Source: Gallionella sp.
GTDB taxonomy: Bacteria; Pseudomonadota; Gammaproteobacteria; Burkholderiales; Gallionellaceae
Assembly: GCA_028688275.1 (NCBI GenBank)
Contig: JAQTYN010000037.1
Coordinates: 1-33,845, forward strand
DNA length: 33,845 nt
Direction: 5' to 3'
Position numbers and translations under genes: made by a program. Under the pieces are notes generated by a model. It did no database searches. It saw only the letters and a list, made by a program, of their open reading frames with translations, and was not told where the DNA came from. This document shows, one piece after another, positions 8,666-19,528 of the stretch; the first letter of the stretch is position 1; the number at the start of each line of letters is the position of its first letter.

Positions 8666-9019
8666 CTAGACTTTACTCGCCAACTGTTTTTTAGTCAGCC
8701 GATTGCCCTTATGGCGGGGCATTTTCTTGATGGGGATTAAATCTGCATCAGGATTCGGTTTGTAAACGATCAAGATTTTGCCGATGATTTGTATCGGTGC
8801 GGCATGTAACGCAGTACAGATGGTCTCCATGAAGGTGGCGCGCAGTTCTCGGTCATCCCCCATGACACGGATCTTAATCAGCTCGTGGCGTTTTAAAGTC
8901 TGGTCAATTTCCGCTAAGACGGATTCGGTCAAACCCGCGTTGCCGATGATGACAGTAGGGTTCAATGCGTGGGCACGCCCCTTTAAAGCAAGGCGTTCAG
9001 GTACGGTTAAGGCTAACAT
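8666..9019 (-). CDS. yhbY: YhbY-type CRM-domain RNA-binding protein
   Basis: 117 residues if started at the ATG at 9019; a TTG at 9031 would add four residues. The CRM domain is clear: ALKGRAHALNPTVIIGNAGLTESVLAEIDQTLKRHELIKIRV, containing the GxxG-like GNAG loop and the HELIKI strand. In E. coli YhbY binds pre-50S ribosomal particles. The tail after the domain (about 25 residues, Lys-rich) is longer than in E. coli (97 residues). It is divergent from rlmE with only 36 bases between starts, so the two promoters must overlap or be shared. Confidence 0.9.
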   Translation of the reverse strand: MLALTVPERLALKGRAHALNPTVIIGNAGLTESVLAEIDQTLKRHELIKIRVMGDDRELRATFMETICTALHAAPIQIIGKILIVYKPNPDADLIPIKKMPRHKGNRLTKKQLASKV

Positions 9020-9055
9020 ATCAACTTTCAAAAATTAAGGCATGGATTCTAAACG

Positions 9056-9676
9056 ATGAAGCCTTCTAAAACCAGCAAACAATGGATGCGTGAGCATATC
9101 AATGACCCTTTTGTGCAATTAGCGCAGAAGGACGGGTATCGTTCACGTGCTGCGTATAAACTTCTGGAAATCAACGAGAAAGATCAATTGCTCAAACCTG
9201 GCATGATCGTGGTCGATTTGGGTGCGACCCCAGGGGGCTGGTCACAAGTTGCGGCACGTATTGTGGGACGTAGTGGCAAAGTGATTGCGCTGGATTTATT
9301 GCCCCTTGATCCCTTGTCGGGCGTGGAATTTATCCAAGGAGATTTTCGGGAGGATGACGTGCTCGCGCAACTGGAAAATTTGCTACAAGGTCAAAAAGTA
9401 GGGCTTGTAATTTCCGATATGGCACCCAATATGAGTGGGGTTGCTTCAGCGGATCAAGCGAGAGCAATGTACTTAGCGGAATTGGCAATGGATTTTGCCG
9501 TGCAACAACTAGAACCTAAAGGTAGTTTTTTGGTGAAAGTGTTCCAAGGTGAGGGGTTTGAGCCCTATCTCAAGCTTATGCGTAGTCGCTTTGTCAAAGT
9601 GGCGACGCGTAAACCTAAAGCTTCACGCGATCGTAGTTGTGAACTGTATTTATTAGGGACTGGAATACTTGAGTAA
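9056..9676 (+). CDS. rlmE: 23S rRNA 2'-O-ribose U2552 methyltransferase
   Basis: 206 residues, typical of RlmE (FtsJ/RrmJ). The enzyme methylates U2552 in the A-loop of 23S rRNA late in 50S assembly, using S-adenosylmethionine. It shows the substrate-contact start [30 protein letters not shown], the SAM-binding motif [15 protein letters not shown] and the SDMAPNMSG motif. The K-D-K-E tetrad is represented by the Lys in RAAYKLLE, the Asp in SDMAP, the Lys of FLVKVFQG and the Glu of the final CELYLLG. It is followed after 65 bases by ftsH, the standard gene pair. Confidence 0.96.
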   Translation: MKPSKTSKQWMREHINDPFVQLAQKDGYRSRAAYKLLEINEKDQLLKPGMIVVDLGATPGGWSQVAARIVGRSGKVIALDLLPLDPLSGVEFIQGDFREDDVLAQLENLLQGQKVGLVISDMAPNMSGVASADQARAMYLAELAMDFAVQQLEPKGSFLVKVFQGEGFEPYLKLMRSRFVKVATRKPKASRDRSCELYLLGTGILE

Positions 9677-9741
9677 TCGAGCAATCCATAGTCTAATGCC
9701 CAACCTCGGTTTGATTGGCCATGGTTGTTTAAGGAGTCATT

Positions 9742-11643
9742 GTGAATAATTTTAAAACGGTTGCAATTTGGTTGGTTGTCGCTTTGGTGCTGATGACAGT
9801 ATTTCAGAGCTTGACCAATCATCAACAACAAGCTGCGCAAGGCCAGCTTGACTACTCTGACTTTCTCAATGAAGTCAAACAGGGGCATATTGCCAAGGTG
9901 GTGATCGAAGGTCGTACCCTAAGAGCGACCACCGTCGACAATAAACGCTTGGTGTCGTATGCCCCTGGCAACGATTTGTGGTTGGTGTCGGATTTGCTCA
10001 AATACAACGTCAAAATTGAAGCCCCCCGCGTGGAGGAAGAGTCTTTCTTGATGAGCATCTTTGTCTCGTGGTTCCCGATGATCCTCTTGATTGGCGTATG
10101 GATTTTCTTTATGCGTCAAATGCAGGGTGGCGGTAAAGGCGGCGCGTTTTCCTTTGGTAAATCAAGAGCGAAAATGCTGGATGAGAGCAAGGAGCGTATC
10201 ACTTTTGCGGATGTCGCTGGTTGTGATGAGGCCAAGGAAGAGGTCTCCGAACTGGTGGACTTTTTGCGCGATCCTTCCAAGTTTCAAAACTTGGGTGGAC
10301 GTATTCCACGTGGTGTATTGATGGTGGGCAGTCCTGGAACAGGTAAAACGCTGTTGGCAAAAGCCATTGCGGGCGAAGCAAAAGTGCCGTTCTTCTCAAT
10401 TTCAGGTTCGGATTTTGTGGAAATGTTCGTGGGTGTGGGCGCGGCGCGTGTGCGCGATATGTTTGAACAGGCCAAAAAACAGTCCCCGTGCATTATCTTT
10501 ATCGATGAAATTGACGCAGTGGGGCGTCATCGTGGTGCGGGTATGGGCGGTGGCAACGATGAGCGAGAACAAACTCTTAACCAATTGTTGGTGGAAATGG
10601 ATGGTTTTGAAGGTTCGACGGGTGTCATCGTGATCGCCGCGACCAACCGCCCTGATGTATTGGATGCCGCCTTGTTGCGCCCTGGTCGTTTTGACCGTCA
10701 GGTGGTGGTGGGCTTGCCTGACATTCGCGGCCGAGAACAAATTCTGTTGGTTCACATGCGTAAAATCCCCATGGGTTCGGATGTGCGCGCAGATATTTTG
10801 GCACGCGGTACCCCAGGATTTTCAGGTGCTGATTTGGCAAACTTGGTCAATGAAGCGGCTTTGTTCGCCGCCCGTAGCAACAAACGCTATGTGGAAATGG
10901 ACGACTTTGAGCGCGCCAAAGACAAAATCATGATGGGCACAGAACGTCGCTCCATGGTGATGCCTGAGGAAGAACGCCGCAATACGGCGTATCACGAATC
11001 AGGTCATGCGGTGGTGGCGAAACTGTTGCCGAAAACCGATCCTGTCCACAAAGTAACGATTATTCCACGTGGCCGTGCGCTGGGTCTGACTATGCAGCTG
11101 CCGTCAGAAGATCGCTACAGTATGGATAAGAATCGCATTTTGGATACATTAGCCGTGTTGTTTGGTGGTCGGATTGCCGAAGAGATTTTTATGAATCAAA
11201 TGACTACAGGCGCATCCAACGACTTTGAACGTGCCACTGCCATGGCGCGCCGTATGGTGACGCAATGGGGTATGTCCGAGGCTTTGGGCACGATGGTGTA
11301 TAGCGAAGATGAGAGCGATAGCAGCCGTCCGAACTTTACCCGCAGCATTTCCGAAGCCACGATGCAGCAGGTGGATGCTGAAGTGCGCCGCATCATTGAC
11401 CAACAGTACAATTTGGCTCGGCATTTGATCGAAACCAATCGTGACAAGATTGAAGCCATGACCAAGGCTTTGCTGGAGTGGGAAACCATTGATTCTGATC
11501 AAATCAATGACATCATGGAGGGCAATCCACCCCGCCCCCCTCGCCCTAGTAGCCAGCCGCCTGTGAAACAAGCTAATCCAACGCCCCCGCAGGATCCTAC
11601 TGCGCCTGTGGTGACCAATAAAACGGCACATCACACCCAGTAG
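9742..11643 (+). CDS. ftsH: ATP-dependent zinc metalloprotease FtsH
   Basis: 633 residues. The GTG start at 9742 is supported by AAGGAG at 9731-9736 and the canonical opening [12 protein letters not shown]. It is an inner-membrane hexamer that degrades misassembled membrane proteins and short-lived regulators such as LpxC and sigma32 in E. coli. In order it has TM1 (8-23), a periplasmic domain, TM2 (about 109-125), an AAA domain with Walker A GSPGTGKT (196-203), Walker B IIFIDE (251-256) and the second region of homology around RPGRFDR, and the M41 protease with HESGH (418-422). The C-terminus is Pro/Gln-rich. A strong terminator follows. Confidence 0.97.
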   Translation: MNNFKTVAIWLVVALVLMTVFQSLTNHQQQAAQGQLDYSDFLNEVKQGHIAKVVIEGRTLRATTVDNKRLVSYAPGNDLWLVSDLLKYNVKIEAPRVEEESFLMSIFVSWFPMILLIGVWIFFMRQMQGGGKGGAFSFGKSRAKMLDESKERITFADVAGCDEAKEEVSELVDFLRDPSKFQNLGGRIPRGVLMVGSPGTGKTLLAKAIAGEAKVPFFSISGSDFVEMFVGVGAARVRDMFEQAKKQSPCIIFIDEIDAVGRHRGAGMGGGNDEREQTLNQLLVEMDGFEGSTGVIVIAATNRPDVLDAALLRPGRFDRQVVVGLPDIRGREQILLVHMRKIPMGSDVRADILARGTPGFSGADLANLVNEAALFAARSNKRYVEMDDFERAKDKIMMGTERRSMVMPEEERRNTAYHESGHAVVAKLLPKTDPVHKVTIIPRGRALGLTMQLPSEDRYSMDKNRILDTLAVLFGGRIAEEIFMNQMTTGASNDFERATAMARRMVTQWGMSEALGTMVYSEDESDSSRPNFTRSISEATMQQVDAEVRRIIDQQYNLARHLIETNRDKIEAMTKALLEWETIDSDQINDIMEGNPPRPPRPSSQPPVKQANPTPPQDPTAPVVTNKTAHHTQ

Positions 11644-11673
11644 ATCAGCGAGCAAAAGCTATCTTACTGTCGT

Positions 11674-11708
11674 AAAAAAGGTGAAGCTTTCGGGCTTCAC
11701 CTTTTTTA
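11674..11708 (+). terminator. Intrinsic terminator after ftsH
   Basis: AAAAAAGGTGAAGC and GCTTCACCTTTTTT form a 14-base-pair stem with a short TTTCGG loop, ending in a T-run. The stem starts 31 bases after the ftsH stop. It would separate ftsH from folP, although the A/T outer pairs would let some transcription through. It overlaps the false upstream extension of the folP frame. Confidence 0.85.
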
Positions 11709-11740
11709 TTTATTTAATCTATTTTTTATTCACGTATCTT

Positions 11741-12565
11741 ATGACGCATTTTCTCTTCACCGCCTCACGCCCCCTTGTCATGGGTATCGTTAATGTCACA
11801 CCTGATTCATTTTCTGATGGTGGGCTGCACTTTTCCAAGGACGCTGCAATTGCGCACGCGCTGCAATTATTAGATGAGGGTGCAGATATATTGGATATAG
11901 GCGGTGAATCTACCCGCCCAAACGCTGAACCTGTGAGCGAACAACAAGAACTCGACCGCGTCATGCCCATCATTGAGGGGCTGCGCGGCGCGCCTGTGCC
12001 GTTGTCGATTGATACGTGGAAAACAGGCGTGATGCGCGCTGCAATTGCGGCGGGCGCGAGCATCGTCAATGATGTTAATGCCTTGCAAGATGAAGGCGCG
12101 CTGGAAGTCGTTGCCAATAGCACCGCCCGCGTGTGTTTGATGCACAAACAAGGCACGCCGCAAACCATGCAGCAGCAACCACGCTACGACAATGTGTTAG
12201 ACGAAGTGCGTGATTTTTTACGCCAGCGCATCCATGCTGCCGAAGCCGCAGGGATTCCCCGCAGTCGCATCCTGATTGATCCTGGCTTCGGCTTTGGTAA
12301 AACCTTAGACCACAATCTCACCCTACTGCGCCACCTAAGCCACTTCGCCCAACTTGGCGTGCCATTACTCGCAGGACTCTCCCGTAAATCCATGCTCGGT
12401 GCCATCACAGGACAAGACGAGCATCACCGCCTTGCTGCGAGCCTCGCAGCCGCATTGATCGCCGCGCAACAGGGTGCCGCCATCATTCGCGTGCATGATG
12501 TGCGTGCCACGGTGGATGTGTTGAAAGTTTTGGAGGCGGTAAATGGCGAAAAAACGGGCGAATAA
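11741..12565 (+). CDS. folP: Dihydropteroate synthase
   Basis: 274 residues from the ATG at 11741; the frame upstream runs back into the ftsH terminator and was discarded. The enzyme joins p-aminobenzoate to 6-hydroxymethyl-dihydropterin pyrophosphate in folate synthesis and is the sulfonamide target. Signature motifs are GIVNVTPDSFSDGG (15-28), DIGGESTRP, SIDTWK, DPGFGFGKT and GLSRKSMLG, together covering the TIM-barrel active site. It lies about 30 bases after the ftsH terminator, the usual ftsH-folP order. The glmM gene that usually comes next is absent here: murJ follows on the opposite strand. Confidence 0.96.
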   Translation: MTHFLFTASRPLVMGIVNVTPDSFSDGGLHFSKDAAIAHALQLLDEGADILDIGGESTRPNAEPVSEQQELDRVMPIIEGLRGAPVPLSIDTWKTGVMRAAIAAGASIVNDVNALQDEGALEVVANSTARVCLMHKQGTPQTMQQQPRYDNVLDEVRDFLRQRIHAAEAAGIPRSRILIDPGFGFGKTLDHNLTLLRHLSHFAQLGVPLLAGLSRKSMLGAITGQDEHHRLAASLAAALIAAQQGAAIIRVHDVRATVDVLKVLEAVNGEKTGE

Positions 12566-12694
12566 ACTCGTCCGTATCGCATGAAATGGGGGTGAATAGC
12601 TAAGGAGATGTGGATTTAATTCTTTGATTTTATTAGCCCTTCCATTCATGGTTCGACAAACTCACCAAGAACGGAAGAGTTAATCAGTGCCTCC

Positions 12695-14233
12695 CTAATT
12701 TACTGCCCGTTTGGAAAAGTCTTTGGGTCTAAATCCCAGCGCGCCCAGTACCGAGAAATACACCACGATCCCGCTGGTGACCAATAGGGTTAAGCGCAAA
12801 ATCCGCGTCCAGCCTGAGCCATCTAACCAACTTTGTTCTGTCCCCATGATGAACCACAATGTGGCTGCCATGGCGAATACCGCCAGTCCCACTTTCGTAA
12901 AGAACTTCAACCAGCCCGCTTCGGGTTGGAAAATACCTTGTTTGCGTAAAAAATAAAACAAAATCGCCGAATTCAAACATGCGCCCAATCCTATGGATAA
13001 AGCCAGCCCTGCATGTGCCAACTGACCGATAAGCAGCGCGTTCATGGCTTGGGTGGCGATCAAGGTGACAATGCCAATTTTTACAGGTGTTTTGATGTTT
13101 TGGCGTGCGTAAAAACCAGGCGCGAGGATTTTGACCAAAATCAAACCAAGCAAGCCGACGCTATAGCCAATCAAAGCATGGCTGGACATCCGCACATCGT
13201 ACTCGGAAAACGCGCCGTGCTGGAAAAAAGTCGAGAGCAGCGGCACAGAAATCATGCCCAATGCCACAGCGGACGGCAACGCCAGCATGATGGTTAAACG
13301 CAAGCCCCAGTCCAACAATTTCGAGTATTCCGCCGTGTCGCCGCTAGCATGACATTTCGACAGCGACGGCAACAAAATCGTGCTAATCGCCACACCCAAA
13401 ATCCCCGTGGGAAACTCCATCAAACGGTCGGCGTAATACATCCACGACACGCTGCCCGCCTTCAAAAAAGATGCGAAAATGGTGTTAATAATCAAACTGA
13501 TTTGCGCAATCGACACCCCAAATACCGCAGGACCCATTTGCTTAATCACGCGCCACATACCTTCGTCGTGCCAGTTAAAGCGCAACGTCGGCAACATACC
13601 GATTTTTTTCAAAAAGGGAATTTGAAACGCCAGTTGCACGATGCCCGCCACAAACACCGCCCACGCCAACGCCAACACAGGCGGATGGCAATAGGGGGCA
13701 AGCCACAACGCCCCGCCGATAAAGCAGATGTTTAACAAAATCGGCGCGAACGCAGGCACCCAAAATTTGTTGTAAGTGTTCAAAATCCCCGCCGCTACCG
13801 CTACCAGCGAGATGAAAAAGATATACGGCGAGGTGATGCGCAACATCTGCACCGTTAAATCAAACTTGGGTCTATCGTCTAGAAACCCTGGCGCGCTGAT
13901 ATAGACCAAAATCGGCGCGGCAATAATGCCGATAACCGTAACAGCGAACAAAATCAACGCCAACATGGTGGTCACATGATCGACCAGAAACTTGGTTTCA
14001 TCGTGGCCACGACGGTTTTTATATTCGCCAAAAATCGGCACAAACGCCTGCGAAAACGCCCCCTCCGCAAACAACCGCCGCAACAAGTTCGGTAATTTAA
14101 AAGCAACAAAAAACGCATCCGTCGCCATCCCCGCCCCAAAAATCCGTGCAATCAACACATCGCGGGCAAAGGCTAGAATTCGGGAAACAAGGGTCAGCCC
14201 ACTAATTGTGGCGAGGGATTTGAGAAGGTTCAT
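12695..14233 (-). CDS. murJ: Lipid II flippase MurJ (MviN)
   Basis: 512 residues, the normal length, with about 14 hydrophobic segments. MurJ moves lipid II across the inner membrane for peptidoglycan synthesis. The N-terminal sequence [30 protein letters not shown], then [30 protein letters not shown], is a family hallmark and holds the essential Arg residues of the central cavity. It is transcribed against folP, with 129 bases between the gene ends in which I see no feature. It faces away from a short uncertain ORF at 14313. Confidence 0.96.
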   Translation of the reverse strand: MNLLKSLATISGLTLVSRILAFARDVLIARIFGAGMATDAFFVAFKLPNLLRRLFAEGAFSQAFVPIFGEYKNRRGHDETKFLVDHVTTMLALILFAVTVIGIIAAPILVYISAPGFLDDRPKFDLTVQMLRITSPYIFFISLVAVAAGILNTYNKFWVPAFAPILLNICFIGGALWLAPYCHPPVLALAWAVFVAGIVQLAFQIPFLKKIGMLPTLRFNWHDEGMWRVIKQMGPAVFGVSIAQISLIINTIFASFLKAGSVSWMYYADRLMEFPTGILGVAISTILLPSLSKCHASGDTAEYSKLLDWGLRLTIMLALPSAVALGMISVPLLSTFFQHGAFSEYDVRMSSHALIGYSVGLLGLILVKILAPGFYARQNIKTPVKIGIVTLIATQAMNALLIGQLAHAGLALSIGLGACLNSAILFYFLRKQGIFQPEAGWLKFFTKVGLAVFAMAATLWFIMGTEQSWLDGSGWTRILRLTLLVTSGIVVYFSVLGALGFRPKDFSKRAVN

Positions 14234-14312
14234 AAGGTTTTTGTTGTTGGTGCGACAGCGTCGCCCCAGTTTTTGTACAAATGTTTCATCTGTCAGGCAA
14301 CAGGAATACGTG

Positions 14313-14381
14313 ATGAGCGAAGTTGAGACTAAAAAGCGGAATTTACATCGAGTAAACGAGTATTTTGATCCACATTTTTAA
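14313..14381 (+). CDS. Very short ORF, possibly a gene remnant
   Basis: 22 codons ([22 protein letters not shown]) preceded by AGGA about 9 bases upstream, in the roughly 190-base gap between murJ and rph, on the strand opposite both. The composition is protein-like (acidic/basic, no low-complexity), but nothing is recognisable. It could be a small protein, a decayed start of a lost gene, or chance. Confidence 0.18.
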   Translation: MSEVETKKRNLHRVNEYFDPHF

Positions 14382-14426
14382 CCCCCACTTCGCTGAGCGT
14401 AATCGTATTGCAGCAATCCACTTGCG

Positions 14427-15143
14427 CTATTTAGCCAATGCGTTACGCTGTTTTTGTGCTAACTCAGCAATGCCTTGTTGAGCTAAGTCCAGCAAAGCAT
14501 TCATTTCTGTACGACTAAAGGCCGCACCTTCGGCGGTACCTTGAACTTCTACAAAACCACCACTACCCAACATCACGACGTTCATGTCGGTGTCGCAAGC
14601 GGCATCTTCCAGATAATCCAAATCCAACACAGGTGTGCCTTGATAGACACCAACAGAAACCGCTGCCACCGTATCAATCAACGGCGATTCGGTAATCATG
14701 CCTTTTGCCAGCATAGCGTTGACCGCATCTTGCAATGCCACAAATGCGCCTGTGATGCTGGCGGTGCGTGTGCCGCCGTCCGCTTGAATGACATCACAAT
14801 CGATTTGGATGGTGTGTTCGCCCAATTTTGCCAAATCCACCACCGCGCGCAAACTGCGCCCAATCAGACGTTGGATTTCTTGAGTACGACCCGATTGTTT
14901 GCCTTTAGCCGCTTCACGGCTCATGCGACTGCCTGTCGAACGGGGCAACATGCCGTATTCGGCGGTGACCCAACCTTCACCCGTGCCCTTTTTATGCGGC
15001 GGGACGCGCGCTTCGACGCTGGCGGTGCAAATGACTTTGGTATCACCACATTCAATGAGCACCGAGCCTTCGGCATGTTTGGTGTAATGACGGGTCAGAC
15101 GAATTTCACGGAGTTGATTAGGGGTTCTTAAGCTAGGGCGCAT
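14427..15143 (-). CDS. rph: Ribonuclease PH
   Basis: 238 residues from the ATG at 15143 ([44 protein letters not shown]); a 24-residue upstream extension overlaps the neighbouring gene end and lacks conservation-like content. RNase PH is a phosphate-dependent 3'-to-5' exonuclease that trims tRNA 3' ends and rRNA. Family motifs are [29 protein letters not shown], the active-site [21 protein letters not shown] and the DLDY and EVQGTAEG motifs. It begins 31 bases after the PP2C gene ends on the same strand and is probably co-transcribed with it. The length is standard. Confidence 0.95.
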   Translation of the reverse strand: MRPSLRTPNQLREIRLTRHYTKHAEGSVLIECGDTKVICTASVEARVPPHKKGTGEGWVTAEYGMLPRSTGSRMSREAAKGKQSGRTQEIQRLIGRSLRAVVDLAKLGEHTIQIDCDVIQADGGTRTASITGAFVALQDAVNAMLAKGMITESPLIDTVAAVSVGVYQGTPVLDLDYLEDAACDTDMNVVMLGSGGFVEVQGTAEGAAFSRTEMNALLDLAQQGIAELAQKQRNALAK

Positions 15144-15174
15144 GGTATAAAAGATAAGTAAAGCAGATAAGGGG

Positions 15175-15969
15175 CTAGAGGACTTCCAGAATGTGGCTAA
15201 TGGGGTTGCGATCAAAAGGCTCGGTTTCTTTGTTTTCCCAGCGCATCAGCAACCCCGTGGTATTGTCGGCGTGTCCTGTTTCGCGCGCTAAAGCGGTACT
15301 CATTAAGGTATTTAACACAAGTTCAATTTGCGGAGACTGCACTGCTGCGACTAACTCTTCATCTGAGAAGGGAGACCATAGTCCGTCGCTCGCCAGCAAG
15401 ATGACATCATCAGGAAGCATGGGTATTGTGGTTCCCATTTCCATGTAGAACACATCCTCCTGCCCCCCTAAGCAATTGGTTATTTGATTGCGTTGCGGAT
15501 GATGTTGGGCCTCTTTTGCGCTGATAATGCCCCACTCTACCCAGTGCGAAACTAAGGAGTGGTCTTGGGTTTTAATTAGCACCTTGTCACCGCGCAGTAC
15601 ATACAAGCGTGAGTCACCTGCATGGCCGAAATACAACTTATCATCCTTAACGATGGCTGCTACGCAAGTTGTGCCAGGCGAGTCGCCTTTGGCTTTATCA
15701 TATTTGAATTCTAAAATCCGACGGTGCGCCGCGCGCATGGTATTGTTTAGAAAAACTTGAGGATTATCTAATGACGCTTCAGTTTGCCCTGAAAATGCAT
15801 GGATAAATGTTTCAATTGCCATATTTGCAGCAACTTCGCCATGCACATGCCCACCCATACCGTCAGCCAACACCAGCAACAACATTTCATTGTTGTAAGC
15901 GTAAGCAACCCGATCTTGATTAAATTTTCGATTGCCTATATGACTGGCTTGATGGATAGAGAAATTCAT
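15175..15969 (-). CDS. PP2C-type serine/threonine protein phosphatase
   Basis: 264 residues. It dephosphorylates Ser/Thr phosphoproteins with two metal ions. The PP2C motifs appear in order: NRKFNQDR (14-20), VLADGMGGH with Asp36 binding metal, [22 protein letters not shown] and ADNTTGLLM. No membrane segment or partner kinase is in the window, whereas such phosphatases often pair with Hanks-type kinases or type VI secretion. Here it lies directly upstream of rph, an arrangement seen in some gamma- and betaproteobacteria. Its target is not evident. Confidence 0.88.
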   Translation of the reverse strand: MNFSIHQASHIGNRKFNQDRVAYAYNNEMLLLVLADGMGGHVHGEVAANMAIETFIHAFSGQTEASLDNPQVFLNNTMRAAHRRILEFKYDKAKGDSPGTTCVAAIVKDDKLYFGHAGDSRLYVLRGDKVLIKTQDHSLVSHWVEWGIISAKEAQHHPQRNQITNCLGGQEDVFYMEMGTTIPMLPDDVILLASDGLWSPFSDEELVAAVQSPQIELVLNTLMSTALARETGHADNTTGLLMRWENKETEPFDRNPISHILEVL

Positions 15970-16280
15970 GCGTTGACGTTCATAAACAACATCTGTAAAA
16001 ACGGCTAGGAGCGCATCGTAATATAATGTGTGCGCCTCGGACAGTCTTTTTTAATCGTTAGGGTAAAGCTTAAGTCCAAAATATTTGTTTCCTTAGCTGT
16101 ACCGTAATAGTAAATTCAAATAGATATTCAAAAGTGGGTAAATTTCCTTGTCACAAGAAATATTTTAAATATCTAGGTATGCTCTTTGCGAAAATGTATG
16201 CCGACGCATAATAGTTGCTACTTAACCCAAGCAAAATTCAGTAAAATCCATCACCTCAATACCTTTAAGGAGTTATATCC
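15970..16280. other. 311-base divergent intergenic region
   Basis: AT-rich gap between the divergent PP2C and DUF2799 genes. No ORF or RNA gene is recognised. It must hold both promoters. The rightward candidate is listed separately; on the minus strand a TATATT-like box near 16020 could serve the phosphatase gene, without a convincing -35 box. Confidence 0.4.
16186..16214 (+). promoter_or_regulatory. Candidate sigma70 promoter for the DUF2799 lipoprotein
   Basis: TTGCGA at 16186-16191 and TAATAG at 16209-16214 are spaced by 17 bases, about 70 bases before the start codon at 16281. The match is moderate. Confidence 0.35.
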
Positions 16281-16826
16281 ATGAATGCGCTATCGTTGTC
16301 TGTTGCTTGTCTCGTGTTGTTGTCGGGCTGTGCGACATTAAATGAAAAAGAATGCCGCTCGGCAGATTGGTATCAATTAGGTATGCGAGATGGGCAGAGA
16401 GGTGATGTAGAAAATCTATTGGATAAGCACCGCGAAGCCTGCAAAAAATTTGCGGTTCAGCCTGAAGAGAATCAATATTTTTCGGGACGTAAGGAAGGGT
16501 TGAAAGAGTATTGTCGATATAATAATGCCTTTCGCTTAGGGTTGGATGGGATAAGTTACAAAGGGACGTGTCCGAGCGATATTGATATGAAATTCCGTCG
16601 CTATAACGATGCCGCATTAGAAATTTCCCGCATCAATAGTCAGATCAATGCAGTGAATGGGCAAATCTCCAAAGAAGAGCGTGAACTTGCCAAAGCGGAC
16701 AATCGCAAAGATCGTCGAGAACTTAATGTTTTGAATACCAAACGTGACCGATTACGCAACGAGTTAATCGTTCAGCAAAGGGAAGTTGATCGCCTGATGA
16801 ATGAAGCAATTGCGTTGCAACGCTAG
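16281..16826 (+). CDS. DUF2799-type lipoprotein
   Basis: 181 residues; AAGGAG at 16268-16273 supports the start. It has a lipoprotein signal with lipobox LSGC (Cys17). After it comes the DUF2799 pattern: DWYQLGMRDGQRG, a repeated G-R-x-x-G-L motif (SGRKEGLKEYC) and paired Cys residues. The last ~70 residues (INSQINAVNGQISKEERELAKADNRKDRRELNVLNTKRDRLRNE...) form a long charged helix, probably a coiled coil. The function of the family is not known. It stands alone, with divergent and convergent neighbours. Confidence 0.8.
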   Translation: MNALSLSVACLVLLSGCATLNEKECRSADWYQLGMRDGQRGDVENLLDKHREACKKFAVQPEENQYFSGRKEGLKEYCRYNNAFRLGLDGISYKGTCPSDIDMKFRRYNDAALEISRINSQINAVNGQISKEERELAKADNRKDRRELNVLNTKRDRLRNELIVQQREVDRLMNEAIALQR

Positions 16827-16845
16827 GCTGTCGCATTTACTTTTT

Positions 16846-16868
16846 CCCATCTCCGAAAGAGAGATGGG
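16846..16868. terminator. Hairpin between convergent DUF2799 and hugZ-like genes
   Basis: CCCATCTC at 16846-16853 and GAGATGGG at 16861-16868 form an 8-base-pair stem with loop CGAAAGA. It sits between two convergent stops. A T-run precedes it on the + strand and none follows, so it is only a possible terminator or mRNA 3'-end stabiliser. Confidence 0.4.
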
Positions 16869-16877
16869 AAGTATAAA

Positions 16878-17525
16878 CTAGGCGGTCGTGGGGGGCTCAA
16901 AATTTACCCGCCAAATTTGCCCTTCGCTGCCTATATCCATACCATCGCAGTCGAGCCCAATGGCTACGGGTGCAAGGGACTCTAATCCGTAGTGATGTTT
17001 GAGCAGCGATTTTAAAATGTGTGGTTGGGTGTTGAGTTTCGCCACTTCGTCGTCTTCTCGTTGTGCCAATTCGGCGGCGTTGGGGATCACATAGTGAGGC
17101 ATTTGCACCCAGTGTATACGCCCAAAACCGCCGATGTAGCGTATGGCGTGCGGTTGTATCCGATAAAAGTGAAAGTCGTGCATATCAAAGTAGGTTCGCG
17201 CTTCGGGGAAATAGCGCAAGTAGCGTTTACCTGCTTCGCCTTTGTCCTCAATAAGCTGGGCATATCCCAACAGGGTAACGCGACCTTGGGTTTGGATATG
17301 CGGATCACGTTGATTGTGGCAAATTAAGCTGACGCGAGGGTCTTGTTGAATGTTGCGGGTATGTTCAGCCAAGGTGCTGATGAGGATTAGTAAACTCCCA
17401 TCGTGATCGACGAGATAGGGTGTGATGGAGCCAAAAGGAAAGCCATCAAACTTTTGCGACAAAGTGGAAAGCGCACCATAACGATGGGCGCGAAGTAGAC
17501 AGCGGGCTTCATGGGCGTTGTTCAT
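16878..17525 (-). CDS. HugZ-like heme iron utilization / PNPOx-fold protein
   Basis: 215 residues. The N-terminal two thirds are a pyridoxamine-phosphate-oxidase-like split barrel (LLRAHRYGALSTLSQKFDGFPFGSITPYLVDHDGSLLILISTLAEHTRNIQQDPRVSLI). A C-terminal DUF2470-like part follows (IPNAAELAQREDDEVAKLNTQPHILKSLLKHHYGL). That combination is typical of HugZ, which binds and oxidatively opens heme in some bacteria. It starts 13 bases after wrbA ends and is almost surely in one operon with it, linking it to flavin or redox chemistry. Whether it binds heme or flavin cannot be told from the sequence alone. Confidence 0.78.
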   Translation of the reverse strand: MNNAHEARCLLRAHRYGALSTLSQKFDGFPFGSITPYLVDHDGSLLILISTLAEHTRNIQQDPRVSLICHNQRDPHIQTQGRVTLLGYAQLIEDKGEAGKRYLRYFPEARTYFDMHDFHFYRIQPHAIRYIGGFGRIHWVQMPHYVIPNAAELAQREDDEVAKLNTQPHILKSLLKHHYGLESLAPVAIGLDCDGMDIGSEGQIWRVNFEPPTTA

Positions 17526-17538
17526 TTGTATTCTTGGG

Positions 17539-18159
<621 letters not shown>

Positions 18160-18244
18160 CTACAAGTAAGAGGGATCTGTCCCGAATTAAACGACCATGC
18201 GTATTTTATCGTTATCATGCGCGCTATTATTTTGGATTTTCATC

Positions 18245-19489
18245 ATGCAAAACAGACTACAACAAAATTGGCAAGATGTGCGGGTATTAGGTCGCTTGGT
18301 AGTGGCGCGCTTTATCTATGATCGCTGCTTGCAGGTTGCCGCCAATCTGACCTTTACCACGCTATTGTCTATCGTGCCGCTGATTACCATCGCGCTGACT
18401 ATGTTCGCTGCCTTTCCTGTATTTGAACATTTTTCCGCTCAAATCAAGGATTACATGGAAGCCAATATGATGCCCGCATCGACATCTGAGGTGATTGCGA
18501 AGTATATGCAACAGTTTACCGAAAGTGCAACGCGGCTGACCGCTGTGGGGATCGTGTTTTTGGTGATTACCGCCATGAGTATGATGCTGACTATCGACAA
18601 CGCCTTCAATTTGATTTGGCGCGTAGCGCGCCCACGCGCGTTGTTCAAAAAATTGGTGGTGTATTGGGCGGTGTTGACCCTTGCCCCCTTGTTGATCGGC
18701 GCGAGTTTGTCACTGTCATCATGGCTAGTGGGCTTGTCGATGGGCTATGTGCAACACATTCCTTTCGTGGGGGTTGCGGTGTTAAAGCTATTGCCGATAT
18801 TGTTCACTACCTTGGCATTTACTTTGTTATTTCAACTGGTACCCAATCGCTATGTTCCATTCAGCCACGCACTCATTGGAGCGGTATTGGCATCGGTGTT
18901 ATTTGGCAGTATGAACGCGATGTTCGCGCTTTATATCAAGAATTTTCCAACCTACACCTTGGTGTATGGCGCATTCGCCACCATCCCGATCTTTTTGATG
19001 TGGATTTACCTATCGTGGATCACCATTTTGCTGGGCGCAGTGGTCGCCGCCTCATTGTCCTACTGGCGCAAGCCGCCTGCACGGCACTTGCCCCCCGTGG
19101 TACAAATGCTAGACGCACTACGTTTGTTAAAAATTATGTCAGACGGTTTAATCATTGGCAAAGAAACCACGTTTCCGATGTTATCCAACACCTTGGGGTT
19201 GGGATATGACCAGCTGGAAATTATCTTAGAGCGGTTGCAGGCTGCAGATATGGTCTGCAAAACCGAACAACAAGGCTGGATATTGATGCGTGATCCGAGC
19301 CATATCCGCGCGGCGGAATTGCTCAAAGTGTTTGTGCTAGACCATCATTCACTCATCGAGGATGCCGAATCCGAACCCGATCCACTACAAAGCTGGTTGG
19401 TGGGGTGTGTGGAACAACTAGAGCGTCATACAGATATTACCTTGCAAGCGTTGTTTGAGCTGCAAGCAGAGACAAAAACAGCTGAATAA
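18245..19489 (+). CDS. YihY/BrkB family inner-membrane protein (UPF0761)
   Basis: 414 residues from the ATG at 18245 (MQNRLQQNWQDVRVLGRLVVARFIYDRCLQVAANLTFTTLLSIVPLITIAL); an ATG at 18197 would add 16 hydrophobic residues and cannot be excluded. Six membrane segments occupy about residues 30-290, with the family motif AANLTFTTLLSIVPL and the later FGSMNAMFALYIKNFPTYTLVYGAFATIPIFLMWIYLSW. The ~120 C-terminal residues are soluble and winged-helix-like. The family was misnamed as RNase BN; its transport function is unknown. No good ribosome-binding site is visible for either start. Confidence 0.87.
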   Translation: MQNRLQQNWQDVRVLGRLVVARFIYDRCLQVAANLTFTTLLSIVPLITIALTMFAAFPVFEHFSAQIKDYMEANMMPASTSEVIAKYMQQFTESATRLTAVGIVFLVITAMSMMLTIDNAFNLIWRVARPRALFKKLVVYWAVLTLAPLLIGASLSLSSWLVGLSMGYVQHIPFVGVAVLKLLPILFTTLAFTLLFQLVPNRYVPFSHALIGAVLASVLFGSMNAMFALYIKNFPTYTLVYGAFATIPIFLMWIYLSWITILLGAVVAASLSYWRKPPARHLPPVVQMLDALRLLKIMSDGLIIGKETTFPMLSNTLGLGYDQLEIILERLQAADMVCKTEQQGWILMRDPSHIRAAELLKVFVLDHHSLIEDAESEPDPLQSWLVGCVEQLERHTDITLQALFELQAETKTAE

Positions 19490-19490
19490 A

Positions 19491-19520
19491 CAACGCGTAT
19501 CCCTAGCGTGATCCGCGTTG
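19491..19520. terminator. Hairpin between convergent yihY-type and yidB-type genes
   Basis: CAACGCG at 19491-19497 and CGCGTTG at 19514-19520 form a 7-base-pair stem with a 16-base loop, filling the 39-base gap between two convergent stop codons. No T-run. Confidence 0.35.
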
Positions 19521-19528
19521 TACGTGCA

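Noticed and set aside
13992..14312. Upper part of a 129-codon + strand frame overlapping murJ
   Set aside because: Antisense to the conserved MurJ start; only the last 22 codons after 14313 are outside murJ and were kept as a low-confidence item.
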